A DNA stretch of 64,000 bases from Pantoea allii (GTDB lineage: Bacteria; Pseudomonadota; Gammaproteobacteria; Enterobacterales; Enterobacteriaceae), in the NCBI RefSeq assembly GCF_002307475.1, contig NZ_NTMH01000041.1, positions 45,306-109,305 on the forward strand. Direction: 5' to 3'. Position 1 is the first letter of the stretch. Each line of letters begins with the position of its first letter. The notes under the pieces are model-generated. The model had not been told where the DNA came from and searched no databases. It was given only the letters and a program-made list of their open reading frames with translations. Of the stretch, positions 1 through 8,001 are shown piece after piece. A program made the position numbers and the translations under genes.

Positions 1-186
1 CTGGCTACCGAAGCCGCGAAGATTGCCATCGAGCTGGGCAATGGTCAGACGCCAGCCAGCAATGCCAAACTCAACAACGGCCTGAAAGATGTGCCAGCGC
101 GCCTGCTGACACCGATTGAGGTGAACAAAGACAACATTGACAGCACCGTGGTGAAAGACGGTTTCCACAAGAAAAGCGAACTCTAA
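1..186 (+). CDS. xylF: D-xylose-binding periplasmic protein XylF, C-terminal part
   Basis: The window opens inside this gene in frame 1; the last 61 residues are present, ending in KDGFHKKSEL and a TAA stop. The sequence closely matches the end of E. coli XylF, the periplasmic binding protein that hands D-xylose to the XylGH importer. The next gene, xylG, starts 26 bases downstream, which fits the standard xylFGH order. The N-terminus and signal peptide lie outside the window, so integrity of the whole gene cannot be judged. Confidence 0.93.
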   Translation: MATEAAKIAIELGNGQTPASNAKLNNGLKDVPARLLTPIEVNKDNIDSTVVKDGFHKKSEL

Positions 187-212
187 TCGCGTTACGCGAA
201 GGAGAGTAAACG

Positions 213-1733
213 ATGTTGCTGGAAATGAAGAACATCACCAAGCGCTTTGGCGCGGTGAAGGCGCTGGATAACGTCAGCCTGCAGCTGGATGCGGGTGAAG
301 TGCTATCGTTGTGCGGTGAAAACGGATCGGGCAAATCAACGTTGATGAAAATCCTGTGCGGACTCTATCCGCACGGGGATTTTGACGGGCAGATCCACTT
401 TGCCGGGGACGCTATTCAGGCGCAGACCATTCGCGATACCGAGCGCAAAGGTATTGTGATTATTCACCAGGAGCTGGCGCTGGTGCGGCAACTTACGGTG
501 ATGGAGAACATCTTTCTCGGCGCAGAGCTGGGGCGCTTCGGCATGGTGGATGATGAAACCATGACGCTGCGCTGCCAGCAACTGCTGGAGCGCGTCAAAC
601 TCAACGTCTCCCCGGATACGCGCGTGGGCGAACTGGGCCTTGGGCAACAACAGCTGGTGGAGATTGCCCGTGCCCTTAACAAGCAGGTGCGCCTGCTTAT
701 CCTGGATGAGCCCACCTCTTCGCTGACCGAGCAGGAGACGACAGTGCTGCTCAGCATCATCCAGAACCTGCGCGAACATGGCATTGCCTGCGTGTATATC
801 TCGCACAAGCTCAACGAAGTGAAGGCTATCTCGGACACGATCTGTGTCATTCGCGATGGTCAGCACATTGCCACCCGACCTGCTGCGGGCCTGAGTGAGG
901 ATGACATCATCACCATGATGGTGGGACGCGAACTCACGGCGCTTTATCCCCATTCGCCCCACGAGATTGGCGACACGGTGTTGCAGGTCGATAACCTGAC
1001 GGCCTGGCATCCGGTTAACCGTCACGTGAAGCGGGTAAACAACGTCTCTTTTACCCTGCGAAAGGGGGAAATCCTCGGCATTGCCGGATTAGTGGGTGCG
1101 GGTCGAACGGAAACCGTGCAGTGCCTGTTTGGCGTCTGGCCCGGCCGCTGGCAAGGGGAGATAGCGATTCACGGCAAAAAAGTCACGATTCGCGACTGCC
1201 AGCACGCCATCGCGCACGGCATTGCCATGGTGCCGGAAGATCGTAAAAAAGACGGCATCGTGCCGCTGATGGGCGTAGGCAAAAACATCACGCTGGCCGC
1301 GCTGGACCAGTTCAGTCATCGGCTTTCCACCATTGATGAGGCCGAAGAACTGCATGCCATCAACGCCGCCATTGCACGACTGCGGGTGAAAACCTCTTCG
1401 CCTGAGCTGCCGATTGGTCGCCTCAGCGGCGGCAATCAGCAAAAAGCGATTCTGGCGAAGTGCCTGCTGCTCAACCCAAAAATCCTGATTCTGGACGAGC
1501 CGACGCGCGGCATTGATGTTGGGGCGCGCCAGGAGATCTATGTGCTGATCAACGCCCTGGTACAGCAGGGCATCTCGGTGATTGTGATTTCGTCTGAGCT
1601 GCCTGAAGTGCTGGGCCTGAGCGATCGCATTCTGGTTATGCATGAAGGGCAAATAAAAGCCGATCTGATTAACGACAATCTGACTCAGGAGCAGGTGATG
1701 GAAGCCGCCCTACGGAGTGAACATTATGCTTAA
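213..1733 (+). CDS. xylG: D-xylose ABC transporter ATP-binding subunit XylG
   Basis: 506-residue tandem ATPase that powers D-xylose import at the inner membrane. The first nucleotide-binding domain has the Walker A motif GENGSGKST (residues 35-43), the variant signature LGLGQQQLVE and Walker B LLILDEP; the second has the signature LSGGNQQ and Walker B ILILDEPTRG. The second Walker A is the degenerate GLVGAGRTE usual for sugar importers of this family. The start is supported by AAGGAGAG just upstream. It lies between xylF and xylH, and its last bases overlap the xylH start, implying translational coupling. Confidence 0.96.
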   Translation: MLLEMKNITKRFGAVKALDNVSLQLDAGEVLSLCGENGSGKSTLMKILCGLYPHGDFDGQIHFAGDAIQAQTIRDTERKGIVIIHQELALVRQLTVMENIFLGAELGRFGMVDDETMTLRCQQLLERVKLNVSPDTRVGELGLGQQQLVEIARALNKQVRLLILDEPTSSLTEQETTVLLSIIQNLREHGIACVYISHKLNEVKAISDTICVIRDGQHIATRPAAGLSEDDIITMMVGRELTALYPHSPHEIGDTVLQVDNLTAWHPVNRHVKRVNNVSFTLRKGEILGIAGLVGAGRTETVQCLFGVWPGRWQGEIAIHGKKVTIRDCQHAIAHGIAMVPEDRKKDGIVPLMGVGKNITLAALDQFSHRLSTIDEAEELHAINAAIARLRVKTSSPELPIGRLSGGNQQKAILAKCLLLNPKILILDEPTRGIDVGARQEIYVLINALVQQGISVIVISSELPEVLGLSDRILVMHEGQIKADLINDNLTQEQVMEAALRSEHYA

Positions 1734-2907
1734 CAGCGAGAGTAAACCTGCCGTAGCGGCACCGGCTAACAAGCACGTATCCAGCAAGCTCGGCCTGCGT
1801 AACCTGCAGGTGTTGGTGATGCTGGGGGCGATTGTCTTGATTGCCCTGTTCTTTACCTGGACGACCGACGGTGCCTGGCTCAGTCCGCGCAACGTTTCTA
1901 ACCTGCTGCGCCAGACGGCGATCACCGGCATTCTGGCGGTGGGCATGGTGTTTGTAATTATCTCCGCCGAGATCGATCTGTCCGTCGGCTCCATGATGGG
2001 GCTGTTGGGCGGCGCGGCGGCAATCTTTGACGTCTGGCTGGGCTGGCCGCTGCCGCTGACTATCGTGGTCACGCTGGTGCTGGGGCTGTTGCTCGGCACC
2101 TGGAACGGCTGGTGGGTGGCTTACCGCAAGGTGCCATCATTTATTGTGACCCTGGCCGGCATGCTGGCGTTTCGCGGTATTCTGGTGGGCATCACCAATG
2201 GCACCACCGTGGCCCCAACGAGTCCGGCGATGTCGCAGATTGGGCAGAGTTATCTGCCCGGCGGTATCGGTTTTGGCTTTGGTTTTGCGGGCCTGGCGCT
2301 GTTTATTCTGTGGCAGTGGCGCCTACGACTGCGTCGTCAGCAACTGGGTCTGGCTCAACCTGCCGCCTCCGGCACCGTAGCACGGCAGGCCATTACCGCC
2401 GTCCTGGTACTGGGCGCGATCTGGCTGCTGAACGACTATCGCGGCGTACCGACACCGGTACTGTTGCTGGCATTGCTGCTGCTGGTGGGGATGTTTATGG
2501 CCACTCGCACTGCCTTTGGACGCCGTATCTATGCCATTGGCGGCAACATTGATGCCGCGCGGCTCTCCGGTATTAACGTGGCGCGCACCAAGCTGGCGGT
2601 GTTTGCCATCAATGGCCTGATGGTGGCGATTGCCGGGCTGATCCTTAGCTCGCGGCTCGGCGCGGGTTCCCCTTCCGCCGGGAACATTGCCGAACTGGAT
2701 GCCATTGCGGCCTGCGTGATTGGCGGCACCAGCCTGGCGGGTGGCGTGGGGTCGGTAGCGGGCGCCGTGATGGGCGCGTTTATCATGGCCTCACTGGACA
2801 ACGGTATGAGCATGATGGATGTACCGACTTTCTGGCAGTACATCGTCAAAGGGGCCATTTTACTGTTAGCGGTGTGGATGGATACCGCCACGCGTCGCCG
2901 CCTGTAA
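1726..2907 (+). CDS. xylH: D-xylose ABC transporter permease XylH
   Basis: Membrane permease of the xylose importer, rich in hydrophobic helices and nearly colinear with E. coli XylH (for example SAEIDLSVGSMMGLLGG and AIAACVIGGTSLAGG). I choose the ATG at 1726 over the in-frame GTG at 1717: GGAG at 1714-1717 is then well spaced and the product is 393 residues, the E. coli length. The start lies 8 bases inside xylG, so the two are probably translated together. xylR follows after 93 bases. Confidence 0.95.
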   Translation: MLNSESKPAVAAPANKHVSSKLGLRNLQVLVMLGAIVLIALFFTWTTDGAWLSPRNVSNLLRQTAITGILAVGMVFVIISAEIDLSVGSMMGLLGGAAAIFDVWLGWPLPLTIVVTLVLGLLLGTWNGWWVAYRKVPSFIVTLAGMLAFRGILVGITNGTTVAPTSPAMSQIGQSYLPGGIGFGFGFAGLALFILWQWRLRLRRQQLGLAQPAASGTVARQAITAVLVLGAIWLLNDYRGVPTPVLLLALLLLVGMFMATRTAFGRRIYAIGGNIDAARLSGINVARTKLAVFAINGLMVAIAGLILSSRLGAGSPSAGNIAELDAIAACVIGGTSLAGGVGSVAGAVMGAFIMASLDNGMSMMDVPTFWQYIVKGAILLLAVWMDTATRRRL

Positions 2908-2909
2908 TC

Positions 2910-2952
2910 GTGTGAACGATCACACTGTGGCGCAAACCATTTCTGTGGCGCA
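2910..2952. repeat. Inverted and direct repeats between xylH and xylR
   Basis: The xylH-xylR gap holds an inverted repeat, GTGTGA (2910-2915) and TCACAC (2920-2925) separated by ACGA, followed by two copies of CTGTGGCGCA (2925-2934 and 2943-2952). The half-sites resemble CRP half-sites, but the 4-base spacer is shorter than the 6 bases of a normal CRP site. This could be a regulator site or a weak hairpin; its function is inferred only from position ahead of xylR. Confidence 0.35.
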
Positions 2953-3000
2953 TCCAGCTGTGTTATGCAATGCGCTGGGAGTTAAAGGGATTGTGCCACT

Positions 3001-4176
3001 ATGCATGAAAAACGATACCGCATTACCCTGCTGTTTAACGCCAACAAGGTTTACGATCGTCAGGTAGTAGAAGGCGTTGGCGAGTATTTACAGGCTTCGC
3101 AGACCAACTGGGATATTTTCATTGAGGAGGACTTCCGTTGCCGCATTGATAATATTCAGGAATGGCTGGGTGACGGGGTTATTGCGGATTATGACGATAG
3201 TTCGATTCAGCGCTCTCTGGCCGACGTGGCTGTGCCGATTGTCGGCGTGGGCGGTTCGTATCACAGGGAAGAAGACTATCCACCAGTGCACTATATTGCC
3301 ACCGATAACACTGCGCTGGTGGAAAGCGCCTTTCTGCATCTGAAAGAGCGCGGCATCAACCGTTTCGCCTTTTACGGTTTACCGGCCTCCAGCGGTAAAC
3401 GCTGGGCGCAGGAGCGTGAACTGGCGTTTCGCAAAATGGTGATGCGCGAGCGTTACATGGGCGTGGTCTATCAGGGCATGGAGACTGCCTCTGAGAACTG
3501 GCAGCACGCACAAAACCGTCTGGCCGACTGGCTGCAAACGCTTCCTCCCCATACCGGCATTATCGCCGTTACCGACGCCCGTGCGCGCCATCTGCTGCAG
3601 GCCTGCGAATACCTGAAAATTCCGGTGCCGGAGAAGCTGTGTGTCATCGGGATCGATAACGAAGAGCTGACGCGTTACCTGTCCCGCGTGGCGCTGTCCT
3701 CAGTCGTTCAGGGATCGCGGCAGATGGGTTACCAGGCCGCTAAACTGCTGCATCGTCTGCTCGATCAACAATCTCTGCCGTTACAGCGCATTTTAGTGCC
3801 GCCGGTAAAAGTCATTGCCCGCCGTTCCACCGATTTCCGTTCGTTGCACGATCCCGCTGTCATTCAGGCGATGCACTTTATCCGCTTCAACGCCTGCAAG
3901 GGCATCAAGGTTGAGCAGGTGCTGGATGCCATTGGCATGTCGCGCTCAAACCTGGAGAAGCGTTTCCGGGATGAAACTGGCGATACGATTCACGCCATGA
4001 TCCACCGCGAGAAGCTGGAGAAGGCCAGGGAGCTGCTGGCGGGTTCGTCGCTGAGTATCAATGAGATCTCACAGATGTGCGGCTATCCGTCGTTGCAGTA
4101 TTTCTATTCGGTGTTTAAGAAGAGCTATGCCACGACGCCGAAGGAGTACCGCCAGGAGAATGGCGAGGTGGTGTAG
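3001..4176 (+). CDS. xylR: Xylose operon regulator XylR (AraC family)
   Basis: 391-residue activator of xylose genes, one residue shorter than E. coli XylR. An N-terminal periplasmic-binding-protein-like domain (about residues 5-280) senses D-xylose; a C-terminal AraC-type double helix-turn-helix domain (about 290-385, with EISQMCGYPSLQYFYSVFKK as the second recognition region) binds DNA. It follows xylFGH on the same strand, as in E. coli. The downstream bax-malS genes of E. coli are absent here; AT-rich accessory DNA begins instead. Confidence 0.96.
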   Translation: MHEKRYRITLLFNANKVYDRQVVEGVGEYLQASQTNWDIFIEEDFRCRIDNIQEWLGDGVIADYDDSSIQRSLADVAVPIVGVGGSYHREEDYPPVHYIATDNTALVESAFLHLKERGINRFAFYGLPASSGKRWAQERELAFRKMVMRERYMGVVYQGMETASENWQHAQNRLADWLQTLPPHTGIIAVTDARARHLLQACEYLKIPVPEKLCVIGIDNEELTRYLSRVALSSVVQGSRQMGYQAAKLLHRLLDQQSLPLQRILVPPVKVIARRSTDFRSLHDPAVIQAMHFIRFNACKGIKVEQVLDAIGMSRSNLEKRFRDETGDTIHAMIHREKLEKARELLAGSSLSINEISQMCGYPSLQYFYSVFKKSYATTPKEYRQENGEVV

Positions 4177-4832
4177 AAGCCCGGGCTGTGAGCATATCGG
4201 TACATCGATTACCTGTCGCCAGATCGCGCTTTTAATCATGATTAATATATCCTGCCCGCGTTTTTATCGCTGCTGCTCTTGTAACCTTAACCCTGTAATT
4301 ACAGAAAAAAAAGTATTTATAATCAGGCAGTGCTGACCCTTACTCAACGTTTCATCAGGCGAATTGAAAAGAAATTATATGAAAATATGTGAATGGAAAT
4401 CTGTTCAGCCTAATATCCAAACACCACCTTTTTCTCTAAGGAAGTCAGCATTTAAAAAGAAGTAAGGCAATATTTGAAAAGATGCAAAAAAGATAAATAC
4501 ATTCCAACATAAGCCTACGCCAATACGCCAGAAATGCTCGGCACGGGCATACGAATGGTCATGTGACGGAAAATGCGTATCGCCTTTAGCGGCTATGGTG
4601 AAAAAAATATCTCCATCAGGCGTCCAGAACGTTGACCTGAAACTGCCCTCCGTTTCCTGCATCTGGCAAAGGAAGGAAGATACATTACGGCTTCAATCAA
4701 ATTGCAAGATATCATGTTAAAAATTGCAATCCATTCAGATGCAGTAATTGATCTCAATCATTAAAAACAGTAACACAGAATTTAATATGCTCACTCCACA
4801 CTGAATTCTTAAATTTATCGGAGCATATAACG
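4177..4832. other. AT-rich gap after xylR
   Basis: About 650 bases without a convincing gene. Base composition shifts from the GC-richer xyl genes to AT-rich DNA at about 4230, marking the edge of an accessory stretch. The last 100 bases should contain the promoter of the protease gene at 4833. One 85-codon minus-strand frame lies at 4405-4662 and is listed separately. Confidence 0.5.
4405..4662 (-). CDS. Doubtful small membrane protein or remnant
   Basis: An 85-codon frame with a polar first half and one long hydrophobic stretch near residues 49-68 (WNVFIFFASFQILPYFF). I do not recognise the family. There is no purine-rich ribosome-binding site before the ATG and no partner gene, so it may be a chance frame or the tail of a decayed gene. 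Confidence 0.18.
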   Translation of the reverse strand: MQETEGSFRSTFWTPDGDIFFTIAAKGDTHFPSHDHSYARAEHFWRIGVGLCWNVFIFFASFQILPYFFLNADFLREKGGVWILG

Positions 4833-5768
4833 ATGAGAGAAAAATTACTGTTACTCCCCGTGTCTGTCGCATTAGCATTTCAGAGTCATGCAGCAGTCCC
4901 GGAAGTCACATTCAATCTTTATAAAAATAAAGATGCATACTGGACGGCGGAAAAAATTCAAAAAGCAGCCCCTATGGAGGCAGTAGAAGCGCATCGCATC
5001 CAGCACACCCACGAGGTTTATCAAAATAAAGAGCCGTCTCCGGATCTTTCATCTGAGAATAAGTTCAGGAAACGCCCCCGAAATATGAATGGAATACCAA
5101 CAAAAGCGAACATTGAAGTGCAGCCTTATAGAACGGCGGGAAAGTTATTTTTTTCTGATGATTCTGGTAAGAATAAATATTGTAGTGCTCAATATATCAA
5201 AAGTAAAAATCTGCTGCTAACAGCAGGACATTGTGTACGTAATGCCGTGACAAAAAAATGGTATAGTCATTTCATTTTTTATCCCCGCTATTCAAACGGA
5301 CCCAAAGATAAAAGTACAGGATGGTTATGTGCAACAACATGGTCTGATTATACAAAAGAAATTCCCGGATGGTCACAAAATTGGGGTAAGGACTACGCTT
5401 TTATTTATACGCTTTCACCGTCAAAAAATGGCTATCTGGGTTACAGAATCAATAGCACGGAAAAAGCCACAACTGCAATAGGCTATCCGGGTAATTATGA
5501 AAAAGGTCATTATCTGATGGCGATGTCCGGCACACAGATGCGTGTAACTGGGTCTCCTGTTATTGAAATGCAGATCAACCGCATGCGCAGTGGCAATAGT
5601 GGCGGTGCCTGGATAGTAAATTTTAGCGACAATAATGTAAACAGTAACTATGTGACTGGTATCAACTCATTCCATTACACGAACAAACCAGACAGTGAAT
5701 TTAGTCCTCTGTTCGACAAGGATTTTATTACGCTAATGAACTTTAGTAATAATAAATGTTTGTATTAA
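4833..5768 (+). CDS. Secreted trypsin-like serine protease
   Basis: 311 residues. Residues 1-20 form a signal peptide with likely cleavage after SHA, so the product is exported. A trypsin-fold domain follows a pro-region-like segment (about 21-100). The catalytic triad is visible: His133 in LLTAGHC, Asp187 in GKDYAFI and Ser256 in RSGNSGGAW. Cysteines at 117, 134, 166 and 309 could form two disulfides. Similar secreted S1/S1B-type peptidases occur in plant- and insect-associated enterobacteria; the substrate is unknown. The start has CGGAG upstream. Codon use is AT-rich, unlike xylFGHR, suggesting horizontal acquisition. Confidence 0.85.
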   Translation: MREKLLLLPVSVALAFQSHAAVPEVTFNLYKNKDAYWTAEKIQKAAPMEAVEAHRIQHTHEVYQNKEPSPDLSSENKFRKRPRNMNGIPTKANIEVQPYRTAGKLFFSDDSGKNKYCSAQYIKSKNLLLTAGHCVRNAVTKKWYSHFIFYPRYSNGPKDKSTGWLCATTWSDYTKEIPGWSQNWGKDYAFIYTLSPSKNGYLGYRINSTEKATTAIGYPGNYEKGHYLMAMSGTQMRVTGSPVIEMQINRMRSGNSGGAWIVNFSDNNVNSNYVTGINSFHYTNKPDSEFSPLFDKDFITLMNFSNNKCLY

Positions 5769-5879
5769 AATCCAATGTTTAGCAAACCATAATATCCGAT
5801 TGTATTATTCATGAAGCGTTAACGTGATAGTCAGTTTACTGCCTTTCACCGCACGTGTTATGCCATAAGGAAAATCAGG

Positions 5880-5919
5880 AAAGCCAGTTCTGTTATCCCA
5901 GGCTGGCTTTATTATTTTT
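5880..5919 (+). terminator. Rho-independent terminator after the serine protease
   Basis: AAAGCCAG (5880-5887) pairs with CTGGCTTT (5903-5910) around a 15-base loop and is followed by ATTATTTTTTTT. It lies 110 bases past the protease stop on the same strand and is the likely end of that transcript. Confidence 0.7.
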
Positions 5920-6079
5920 TTTAGAGGGAAAAATAAAATATCAAAGGCCTAATGAAATCTTTCCGGAGAATAATCTCATGATACATGATAAATTCGCTAT
6001 TGAGATAATTATTGGTTGCCTTGTGATAAGTAAAACACTCCAGGAAGCGTAAGGGTGAGTGTAGCAGAAATTATTTTCT

Positions 6080-6119
6080 GTTAAACAGGGCGGCAGGAAG
6101 TTCTGCCACCCTGTTTAAC
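6080..6119. repeat. Strong hairpin between protease and LysR genes
   Basis: GTTAAACAGGG (6080-6090) is perfectly complementary to CCCTGTTTAAC (6109-6119). Inside it, GGCAG (6092-6096) pairs with CTGCC (6103-6107) around GAAGTT. It sits between convergent genes, 33 bases beyond the LysR stop, and may act as a shared terminator, but neither side has a proper T run. Confidence 0.6.
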
Positions 6120-6152
6120 AATAATTATGCTGAGTAAGCAATATCCCACTGT

Positions 6153-7031
6153 TTAATGTGTTTCTGTAATACTGTCGAAAACAGACCTGTTTATATTGTT
6201 GTTTTCTTTAAGGAAATAGAGGTAGGTTTTAATCGAAATATCAATGCTTACGTCACTCATCATTTTAAACTCCACCCCATTCAATGGTTTGTAAATTTTA
6301 TAAAAATCCATTCCCTTTATTACGCCGACAGCATCGCCAGCACAAATTAAATCTGTATAGTGAGAGATTTCATTAACAATAAGTATTTGTGCATTTCTGA
6401 AAAGACAACAAACACGTTTGGAAATCATACTGACATTCTCATGACAAACTGATTTTTTATCAATAATAAATACAGTGTCAATATTTCTACTTTCCAGAAT
6501 GTCCTGGATTTTGCTGTTATAAAAGAGTGAGACCTTTTCAGAGAGTAGTTCCACAGAGTCAATAGCCGCATGATTAATCATGCGCTGTGAAACTACCATA
6601 TCCACGTCCTCAGAAAGTAGTTTTTCAAGTGCCAACTCTTTCCCGAATTCCATAAAGAAAACATTACTGATTTTTTTCTTTTTCTTGAGAGAGTATATGA
6701 ACTTGTTAACTGTATGGTTATAATTAACTTCCATACCTATTTTTAAGTCATTCCTTTGCCTTCCTCTGATTTTTTCTTTTACATAAGAATTTTCAATGTT
6801 ATATATCTCCTCATGGAAAGGTAAAAGTTTTTCATAAAATTCTTTTCCTTTCTCAGTGAGTATTAGATCGTTATGCCTTCTAACAAAAAGCTTAAATCCC
6901 ACCCATGATTCGAGAGTTTTTATTCTCCGACAAACAGGTGAAGAGGTCAGGTTAAGAGAAAAAGAGGCTTCTTTAATCGTCCCTTCTTTTACAACTGCCA
7001 TAAAAGATTCAAGTGTTTTTGATATTAGCAA
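6153..7031 (-). CDS. LysR-type transcriptional regulator, AT-rich
   Basis: 292 residues. An N-terminal LysR helix-turn-helix (about residues 5-65) is visible as TIKEASFSLNLTSSPVCRRIKTLE with GFKLFVR after it, followed by a divergent effector-binding domain. Translation probably starts at TTG (7029-7031), since the next ATG would cut into the first DNA-binding helix. It is convergent with the protease gene and upstream of the long gap before the LPMO gene; it could regulate either. Base use is strongly AT-rich, with runs such as KKKKK, consistent with acquired DNA. Confidence 0.8.
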   Translation of the reverse strand: MLISKTLESFMAVVKEGTIKEASFSLNLTSSPVCRRIKTLESWVGFKLFVRRHNDLILTEKGKEFYEKLLPFHEEIYNIENSYVKEKIRGRQRNDLKIGMEVNYNHTVNKFIYSLKKKKKISNVFFMEFGKELALEKLLSEDVDMVVSQRMINHAAIDSVELLSEKVSLFYNSKIQDILESRNIDTVFIIDKKSVCHENVSMISKRVCCLFRNAQILIVNEISHYTDLICAGDAVGVIKGMDFYKIYKPLNGVEFKMMSDVSIDISIKTYLYFLKENNNINRSVFDSITETH

Positions 7032-8001
7032 TTTCTCAAGCCCTCACAGTGAAATATACGCTGAACATCATTATTCAAAACACTTGTTAATTGCAACATG
7101 AAATTATCAACTGATCATATTATTTTCTATATTTTTTAATGGTATACCAATTCTGGCAATATTACGTTGCTAAAGTGGCATTTGGAATTTGTTCACGGCA
7201 AGGGCAACATACTTAACAGACGAAACAAGCATCGTTTCGGATGATGGAATTTTGATGTCAAGTGCTATTAATCATGAAATTAACTTAGATCAAAAAACAA
7301 AATAAAATTTTTGTAACTGAACGTTATTTTTAAATAAGAATTTAGAGGTTGATATCAGAGATTATCTTTATGATTTTTGTTTATAAGTGATAGTGGAGTG
7401 TGTTACGAGCAGATAACTCATTCTGGAAAAAGGAAATGTCAAAAATTTCATTTACGAGGAAGGGGGGAGCATCGTTGGAAGGCTGAAAAATTCAACATTA
7501 TTTTATTTTTTAGCGAAGGGTGAAAATAGAAAATATCGACTCGCATTTAACTATATTCCAGTTTCATTAAAAAGGAGAGGGCCGTTGTCTGCTTTAAGGG
7601 TGGTTCTTATGTTAATAGCTGAAATTAAAAAAATAAGAAAATTTTTCAGAAGGTAACCTGAAGAAAAAACATTTTTATTATCAATGAGTTAACTCTGTTT
7701 CTTTAGTTCTATAGGTTTTTAGAACTGAAGGTTTATTAAATATGGTTTTATTTTTCTGACGCTAGTTAGTCGGTGTGGCTTAATTAAAAAAAGGAGGGTA
7801 AAGCAATACTGTAAAATTTAAATTATCTTCATGTATGCTTTTTTGCGGGTTAACAGAAACTCTGAAAACCATTTCAGTTTGTTGCTTTTTAATTTTTTGC
7901 CCCATAGAGATAGCATGCAATATCGCACGGTGAGTTGTTTGGTATTTATTTAGCAACCGATAATATCTGTTAAGAGTTTAATAACATTAGGAGATTTAAA
8001 A
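7032..8001. other. 970-base AT-rich intergenic region ahead of the LPMO gene
   Basis: No frame with a credible start or protein-like composition is seen on either strand. The stretch is markedly AT-rich with many A and T tracts, typical of DNA bound by H-NS-like silencers. It separates the divergent LysR and LPMO genes and probably holds both promoters; the length allows a long leader or an unannotated small RNA. The LPMO ribosome-binding site TAGGAG is at its right end. Confidence 0.5.

Noticed and set aside
2910..2925. Canonical CRP site before xylR
   Set aside because: Half-sites are right but the spacer is 4 rather than 6 bases, so it is listed only as an inverted repeat.
5855..6052. 65-codon frame after the serine protease
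   Set aside because: It spans the protease terminator and has no recognisable features.
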